Source of the DNA: Polytrichum commune
Taxonomy: Eukaryota > Streptophyta > Polytrichopsida > Polytrichales > Polytrichaceae
Direction of reading: 5' to 3'
NCBI GenBank assembly: GCA_950295325.1
Contig: OX485809.1
Span: 14,634,001-14,694,000 of the forward strand
Length of the DNA stretch: 60,000 nucleotides
Position 1 is the first letter of the stretch; every line of letters begins with the position of its first letter. Positions 52,903 to 60,000 of the stretch are shown in pieces. Under the pieces are notes generated by a model. The model was not told the origin of the DNA. It saw only the letters and a program-made list of their open reading frames with translations, and ran no database searches. Both the position numbers and the translations under genes were made by a program.

Positions 52903-55515
52903 AACCGGTTACGAGAGTAACATCAGTGCGTTGTTGACATTGACTTGAATGGGAACATGTTCTCCTTGCCATGATCATGTGTTACCCATGCTTCACAGTA
53001 AGTGTACTTCCTTGTTGTTGTTGTTGAGGGTGAGCTCCTTTTGAGTAATATGTTATGTGCGATGAGAGGAGTTGTTTCCTTAAGGTGGGTGTACATGAGT
53101 TTGTTTATTGTCAAGCTTTGTTTTGTGTTTATTAATAGATTCGAGAGGTATCTAATGGTGATTTGGTGTATACATTTCATGAGTTTTGACACCTTAATTG
53201 TATGTTTTTTGAGGCATTACGGTTCTTGAACTGAGCGCTCGTGGTTGGCTCCCTCCACACCTCTGGTGATGGTGATGAGAGGGTGACTTTCTTTCCATTT
53301 GGCGGCTTTAAGTGTTTGTATGAGTGGTTGTATTTAGTGCATTTTCCTCTATGGGAAGTAGTGGGAAATCTATTGTGGCAATGGGTGAAGTCTATGAATT
53401 GTATGACATTGGGGGAAGGGGGGGGGGGGTTTGGGCTATCTATGGGGACACCTAGTACACATAGGATGTTTGACTTGAGTCTAACCATGCATGTATATTG
53501 GAGTAGGCAATATGGGAATGTGATGTCTTGGATGTAAGATCTTGTGTGTGTTGTGTTGAGTGGAGTGTTTGGTGTAAGGCAATGATGGGTTACGAGGACT
53601 TGTTTTATATGTTAATTCAAGCAATTGGACAGTAGATGCGGCCATGTGTCTATGGTGTTGTTGGGGCATAGTGTATAATTTGGGTTTGGATATGAACAGA
53701 ATCTTATTCACATGCAAATGAAATTGATTTTAAGGCCCGAGAAACCACAAAGCTTATGGGGGGGGGGGGAAATACATCAAGATGGTGCCAAAAAGGCTAA
53801 TTCCCTACAATGATGGGGTGCAACAGCCTCCGTGAGAGTGTGGTTGATATCAACTTGACAATCCATTTGGATTCTTTTTTTTTTTAAAGATTGCATGGTA
53901 CGATAATCTAAAACGGGGGAGGAAACCTATCTCTAAGAAAGTTGTATTTACATGAACATGACCAATGACTTTAGGGCATGACAATATTATTTTACATGCA
54001 CACTTTGTTCCTTTTCTATCTATAGTCACATCCAAGCGAAAGTCTCAAATCAGTACTGAAATTGATTCAACCTTTTAGGTATTACAACTTTAGAGAACAA
54101 ATTCTAAAAAAACTATTTTTTTAGCATTAATATCAATAAGGTATATAAATTCAACTTGGTTTGGGATGTCCACATAAGACCTTCATTGAATCTTGCTAAA
54201 GGTGTTAGGAAGGTTTAGGGTTTGTTTGTGGCATCTATGTAAAAAGAGACATTTGATGTCAAGGGCCAATGTATCCTAACTATGTAATTGAACCCCACTA
54301 TACTTAATTCGGGGTCTCGTGTCATTTCCGGAGCCAACATACATAAAAATAGCAACTTCCATCCTCTTTGAAAATGCATTGTGTTCTCGCTTTCACAATG
54401 GACAAGTTTACATAGATACCAAAAAATTCTTGGCCACGTTGCAAATGCCATAAGGTACATGGGCCTTATTCAATCATCCAATTATAGTTTGTTTGAGTTA
54501 GATGTAAGAACAACATCCAACAAGACATGTGTTTATAAGAGATTGGTTTACGTGTTTAGATTTCATGAACCACTTTAGACTCAATGCTCAACACATATGG
54601 GAGAACCTAAATATTCATTTAAAGAATAAACCCGCATGCACTTCTGATAATCATATCTAAATCAAGGGAGGTTTGATTTTCACTCCAATTTTTTTGTTGA
54701 ATCTTCATCACAATTTTGCTAATGCAACACAAGTTTTGTTGCATAAGTCTAATCGGTAGAAGTTGGGGAATATGAAAATGGAACCGAATAACACCCACAT
54801 ACATACCTTATACTTTACATAGAAGGGGCCGCAACACTCAAAGAGGAGGGGAGAGAGAGAGAAAGATAGACATGCCTCAAATATAAAGAAGCCAAGGACA
54901 AGGGGGCAAGTGGAAGAAAGGTCTCCTTGGCCATCTTCAAGATTAAAACCCTTTTAGCAAGGCAAGGTCCCATCAATGTTGCACATGCTAACTTAGTTGA
55001 GGTGTTGTCAATACACGTGCATTTTGGTTGCCACATGTGTAATATTAGGGAGGTTAGAGTGTACCATTCAACATATTATGAGCCATTTGGCATCATTTAG
55101 CACATTTGTTGAAGGTGAGTCACATATTGTTGGACAATTCAAGAGGCCAATGCCATTGGCATCACATGTTTTGAGTCACATACGATTTTCTAAAGAGTTG
55201 TAACTTGGGTCTCAAATGGTGGGTTTTTCCCCCAACTAGCCCACTTCTCCTAGGATATGAAACACGCGATTAATACGAGATGGTTAGCGACTCCAAATCA
55301 AGGTTGTACTTATCATTTTCCTCATAACTTTTGGAGCTCGTATGAATATTTTTCTCATGCTCATCAAAGCGAAAACTATGCTCATCAAAGTGTAGCATGG
55401 TACGCCTTGTTAATCAGAGTGATTTCCGAGATTTGTCTTGTAGCACCAAGTGTCATATGCCACCTTCTCTAGTTTCTACTTAATGAGTGCAAGTCAATTG
55501 AAATGAGTCGATGAT
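52903..55515. other. No gene recognised
   Basis: Poly-G tracts of about 12 at 53418-53429 and 53758-53769. An open frame of 98 codons (plus, 53241-53537) resembles nothing known. (GA)n at 54854-54868. 54690-54810 is an inverted relative of 36550-36670. Confidence 0.45.
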
Positions 55516-55520
55516 GACTA

Positions 55521-55720
55521 CATTGAATATTCCAGTTAGTGTGTCTTACTATTCAGAATTACACAACGCTGTAACTATTTAACAAGAATGTAATATTCTA
55601 TCAAGTAGAATCACTTATGTTCTATAATGTCCAAACAACCTATTGGACTTTCATTAATAGAAATGGAACTCTTGAGTGAGGCATTATTGCACTATGTAAC
55701 TCCAAATAGTAACACGCTAG
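55521..55720 (+). mobile_element. Type-B MITE, diverged copy B4
   Basis: CATTGAATATTCCAGTTAGT at the left, CAGAATTACACAACGCTGTA, GTTCTATAATGTCCAAACAA and TATGTAACTCCAAATAGTAA inside. Left TA present; right end blurred. Confidence 0.7.
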
Positions 55721-56699
55721 TGGAGTGTGGGTCACACTAAATCGGATGGTTACCGTAGCTTTGAAAGGTAGGGAGGGGGAGTCCTCAACCGCTTCAAGGC
55801 CCAAAAGTTGGTGACCATAAAAGGTTAATGTCCATTATGTGTTGATACATCTTACTTTGACACTAACCCACAATCAAGAGACGAAGGTCTCTCATAGGTG
55901 GCTCCACTAGACTTCTAGTGTGTAAGACCGGGCCAACATTACCCGACAACAAGTCTTTGTTTCTAAATAAGGAAATATGTTCAATGTGACATTCTCGTAG
56001 ACTATAGAAGGCTTAGTTACAACGCTAAGATAACCGTGCAATCTATTAGTGCTTTGAACCTCAAGCTTCACAAATATGTGGCCAAATCCACAACTACTTT
56101 GACAATCATACTACACTTTAGATTTTTTTTTTGAAATCTTCTTTTGTACGTTTGTGTCTTAATTTTGTTTTTACTCCCACCCTCTCTCCCTTACCTATTG
56201 GATGCCTTGGCACTTGACAATCATGAACTAGACGAAGCTATGCATTTTAACAATGTGCACAAACATTGATTCACTACCAAATCGATTGCATACTACTCAT
56301 TGCGTAGGGCCATCATTCCCCGACACATAAAACTCCTTCCAAAGGGGACAAGGCGAGATGCCCACCTCCTTCAACGGACCTCTGCCATTATTACCGAGGT
56401 AAAGGGGGTTTGAAACGGTAAGAACGTCGCCCCCATAAAGGTTGTGGCTATCTCATCCTAAGTGAGTCTGCCCCAAGATAATCTGAAGCCTCTGATGCTT
56501 ATTATGGGACTAAATCAACTTGCAAAAACAAACATACATGCTAGAATATAATTGACCACATTTTCACCTTCGGTATTGATATCTTCTTCTTCTTCTTCTT
56601 TCTTAATGTTGGTGTTATTATTACAATGACGATGTTATACTACTACTAAACCATGCTACATATAAATATACAAAAGAAAGTTGAGACACTGGGTAAGTA
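55721..56699. other. Unassigned
   Basis: (TTC)6 microsatellite at 56582-56601; otherwise nothing recognised. Confidence 0.45.
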
Positions 56700-57260
56700 A
56701 TTAATAATAAGATGGAAGAGGAGGAGGGGGGGCTGGGCAAGAAAGGAAGCCACTCCTCTGCAAGAAAGAGCGAAGCCAAGAAAGCCCTCCGCGGGGGGCC
56801 TTCCAGATCGAGGTCCCGGGGCTGCCACGTAGGACGAGGGAGGTGTCGAGAATGCCACGTAGGCCCCTGGAGAAAAAGATAGGGGGGACTGTAGAAAGAA
56901 AGAGGGGCTCTGGAAAGAAACAAGGACAAAAGAAAAGCAAAGCGAGAACGAGAAGAAGGCCCCAACGACGCCCCAGCCTAGCTTCGCTAGCAGCACCGGA
57001 GGCATCAGCAGGCAAGCACAACTCCGGCGAACTGCTTAACTTAGCACACAAAACACATAGAGCTAAGCTAAACTCGCGCACCGGAGCAAGCAGCTTGCTG
57101 CTGCCACCAATGAATGGAATGTTGCCATCGATCTGCGCAAGTAAGCTCTTCCTCCTCATTCTCTCTCTCTCCCTGCCCCTTTTGAGCTCTCAACCTCCAC
57201 AAACGGCTCAGGAACGGCTGCGGTAGGGAGAGTGGAGCGTCAGGCTCATCCACGAGGGTT
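56700..57260 (+). promoter_or_regulatory. Possible 5' end of an unseen gene (GC-richer, purine-rich block)
   Basis: A sharp rise in GC. Overlapping open frames of 119-152 codons occur on both strands, none with known similarity. On the plus strand an ATG at 57112 opens MNGMLPSICA and meets a donor-like GCAA|GTAAGC at 57149, followed by a CT-rich tract: a pattern seen in plant leaders. Coding status and even strand are uncertain. Confidence 0.3.
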
Positions 57261-57400
57261 TTGGTTTGGTCGTGGACGTGCCAGCGGGTAGGTCATTGCC
57301 ATTGGTTCTTGCTGGTGTGGTGGAAGTGATTATGGAGAGAGAGAGAGAGAACGAGAGAGCGAGAGAGAGAGGGGGGGGGGGAGAGAGAGAGAGCATGGGA
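57160..57400. repeat. CT and GA microsatellites
   Basis: (CT)n at 57161-57172 and (GA)n with an internal G10 at 57332-57393. Confidence 0.85.
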
Positions 57401-60000
57401 GGTTTTGGTGTGAAGGAGGAGATAGTGGAGTTGGTGTTGGTGTTTACGTGTAGGTGTAGGTGTGTGAGGCTTCCGGTAGTGAGTGGAATGAATCGTTGGT
57501 TTTTCCTCTGTCCATTCGTGGAAATGTTGGAGCAAAAGGGGACTGGACTAGGTTAATACTTCCGTCAGTGAGGGGGAGTGTCGGTATGGTACTCCGGGGA
57601 GTGTAGAGCCAGTAGGTAGTTGATGTTTCGGGATAGTGAAGTGCTCACATTGCGTGCTTAATATCAGAAATCATCGCGAAAGCCAGTTCAACGCGTTTTA
57701 TCAGAAGCAGCTGTGTCTTGCCAGTGATATGTATGTATCTGTGTAGTCGAAGTACTCAACAACACCGGAGTGTCGCGGGTTTTGAAGCAATGGATGCATT
57801 GTCAGGGGTTTTGGTTCGAATAGGGGAGTTCCATGTAGGCAACTTTTACATCTCAAACCTCCCTGACGGCGTCAGCCTTCTTCTTATTTCTTTGCATCTG
57901 TTAAGGTACCCTGAGGAATTGATGAGGAACATCGCCTTACTTGGTTGGCCTTACTCTTTCGCGCGGGTATCAATTAATGACTCCGCTAATTGGAGATGAA
58001 TCTGACAGCTCACACTACTTCGATTTTGCTGTTCCCGCTATTTGTTTAATCTAATTTTCTTTCTTTTTCGAGTCAGTTTCACTTCAAGAACATTCCATAC
58101 AACAGTAAGTACTAGACTAAAAGTGGCCATTCATTGATGGAGACTGTGGATGGACAACGGGGGCAACTGTTGGTGCTATCTGTCTGTCCCATTGCATCCA
58201 AATTTGAGTTACTTAATACTGTGACCCGAGCAAGTAGGTTAGAAGTTGCAAACAATCATTATTAAACTCTGATGCATCTGTGACCACTTTGCCACACCAA
58301 TAGGTTCAGTTCCTCCCCGCTGGGCTGCCAAAATGTGGAACTTGAAGGGTCAAGTCACAGTCTACCAAGGGCACTACTTATTGGTCTTTCATTAATTCCG
58401 GGTTGTGTTGAAAACTTGGTTTGTGATACTCAACTTCCATGAAGGCCTTCTGGGAGTTTTCAACAATAAGCAATACATATGGAGAACGACTTAGTTAATT
58501 CCTTGCCGAGTTCTCTTCGTCTGAGCAAAAGCTATCTGTAGGTTATACGAATCAGAGCAGGACTATGGTTCCAGGTTATGGTTATAGTTTGAGGTAGCTA
58601 ATTCAAAATTTCAATGTTTCATTCGAATAGGTCGTCTATCCAGACAGTACACATTACTTGTGTTACTAAAGTTGTAAAGGTATTTGCAACTTTTACTCTA
58701 TATAAGCCCAGACGAACGTAGAAGTTGCACCTCCGTGTTAGTGTAAGATGCACCTCGAGCTAAAATCTTGCCGGAATCTTTGTTGTGTAGCTTCTTATAG
58801 CTTGGTCTTTTTGATGCATCGCATTTTTGGAGACAACATCTACACCTAAAGAGTATAATGTCTACTATAATTCCACTGATAATTCAGGTCGGGATATCAT
58901 AGGTGCAGTTGACGACCTGAATTGGGTGTCAGTCCAGCTGGAGCTCTTTTGCATTTTCTCACCTGTGTTCACGGTTCAAGTTTCGGAAGTATCTGATTAG
59001 AGAGGAGTTTTTAGTGGTGACAATCATTTCAGTATACGCATTTGCAAATCTTTGGAGGTTGTCCATGCTGATATTTGAATGATTCTACAAATCTACTAGG
59101 AGTTTGACCAAAGTGTGTTTAGGGCAATGTACGTCTTGTGAAGCATCTTGATGGATGCCTTCTCAATAAGAACATGTACAATCTCTGTGCAGTCTGGAGT
59201 TGCGTCATTGTTGATTTAAGTTACAAGACACTAGTTTTCAAGAATCAACGTGGTTTACAAGATAATACTGGGAATTGTTGTAGTGAATCGGAATGGGAGC
59301 CCCATATCTCTTCTTGATTTTAAGGCAAGTAGGCAATGCATTGGATGCTTAGAATACTGGCATTTTGGTGATGAACGCATGAGCCCCCCCCTCCCCCCCC
59401 CTTTCCTTTTCTTTTCTTCCAAAAGTACGCCTTCTTGAATTTCATTTGAGTGTGTTGGGGCATTGGTGTGCTTCTTTGTAGAGAGTTGCACTTCAAAATA
59501 TATGTGTATATTCATTATCCTTCTTATTGGTCATTGATGCCATTGTGGTTCACTTCCACTTTGATTGTTTGCTTTCTGTGAGTTGTGGTTGACTTATGTG
59601 CAGAATTTGCTATGTGGGCAGGACTTTCTTGTAAGCATAAGGTTGGCACATGTGGACGAGAAGGCCTGTTACATTGCTTAATATAGCCTCTAGGAGGGGA
59701 GGGTTCATATTGGCATCCAGAGACTTGGCACTCAGTATGAGAAAGTGTAAGAGATGCAAGAAGCATAGTTGAGGCTTATTGGAATTAAAAAATGTTGGTG
59801 GATTTGGGACTATTTTATAAAGAGACAAGAACGATGATACAAGAACAGCATAGGAAGCAAGTACGCTGGTGGCATGTAGAGCAGTTTGAGCATCTGATGA
59901 TGGAAAACAAGTGACAAACATATCAAAGCAACCTACACTATCAAACTTCTGCACCATCTGGGGTATTAGTGCTGCTGTTGACTTTATCCTACTCCACGGT
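57401..60000. other. Unassigned, low-repeat right flank
   Basis: No element of the families seen elsewhere in the window is present. Donor-like CAACA|GTAAGTAC at 58104 and acceptor-like GATAATTCAG at 58878-58887 could belong to a gene running right, but no exon with known similarity was found. Poly-C tracts lie at 59384-59400. Confidence 0.35.

Noticed and set aside
53241-53537. 98-codon plus-strand frame
   Set aside because: No similarity, includes a poly-G tract translated as Gly run, and sits in unassigned AT-rich DNA.
56701-57226. Overlapping frames of 119-152 codons as protein-coding genes
   Set aside because: Low-complexity, open on both strands because of GC-rich composition, and no recognised domain; listed only as a possible gene 5' region.
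1-60000. tRNA or rRNA genes
   Set aside because: No cloverleaf-compatible A/B-box arrangement or rRNA sequence was recognised by eye; a covariance-model scan would be needed to exclude them.

Overview
This is a window of nuclear DNA from a land plant. The evidence is two spliced plant-type genes, both on the minus strand, with GT-AG introns of about 120-820 bp, set in AT-rich DNA full of decayed transposons. The species cannot be read from the sequence. The divergence of the SPPL1-like protein from the flowering-plant sequences I know would fit a non-seed plant or another deep lineage, but that is inference.

Layout. (1) Positions 1-12482 (minus): a full-size ABCG/PDR-type ABC transporter. 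I reconstruct 19 exons that join in phase with no stop, giving 1426 codons; the C-terminal exon(s) lie off the left edge. One intron is GC-AG, and several introns and the promoter carry tandem arrays. (2) 12483-13660: six tandem units of about 180-230 bp directly upstream of the start codon. (3) 13660-31600: no gene recognised; nested MITEs, pogo-like elements, long inverted repeats and dispersed repeats. (4) 32430-34793 (minus): a complete three-exon signal-peptide-peptidase-like aspartyl protease of 376 aa (SPPL1 clade, related to animal SPPL3), with YD, GLGD and PAL motifs. Its 3' flank is a tandem array that includes decayed copies of the gene's own coding tail. (5) 35131-35670: a CpG-rich segment, probably SPPL1 leader or promoter, with a small Cys-rich reading frame. 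(6) 35.8-56.6 kb: transposon graveyard with two hAT-type MITEs in the window (8-bp target duplications), TA-targeted MITEs nested in one another, a 39-bp minisatellite and a 245-bp satellite. (7) 56.7-60 kb: GC-richer DNA with CT/GA microsatellites, possibly the 5' end of an unseen gene.

The two genes are not an operon or pathway. The ABCG protein is expected to export small molecules across the plasma membrane; the SPPL protein is expected to cut transmembrane segments in an endomembrane. The most unusual content is structural: repeated nesting of TA-targeting elements in the TA-rich ends of other elements, and arrays grown next to or inside the two genes.
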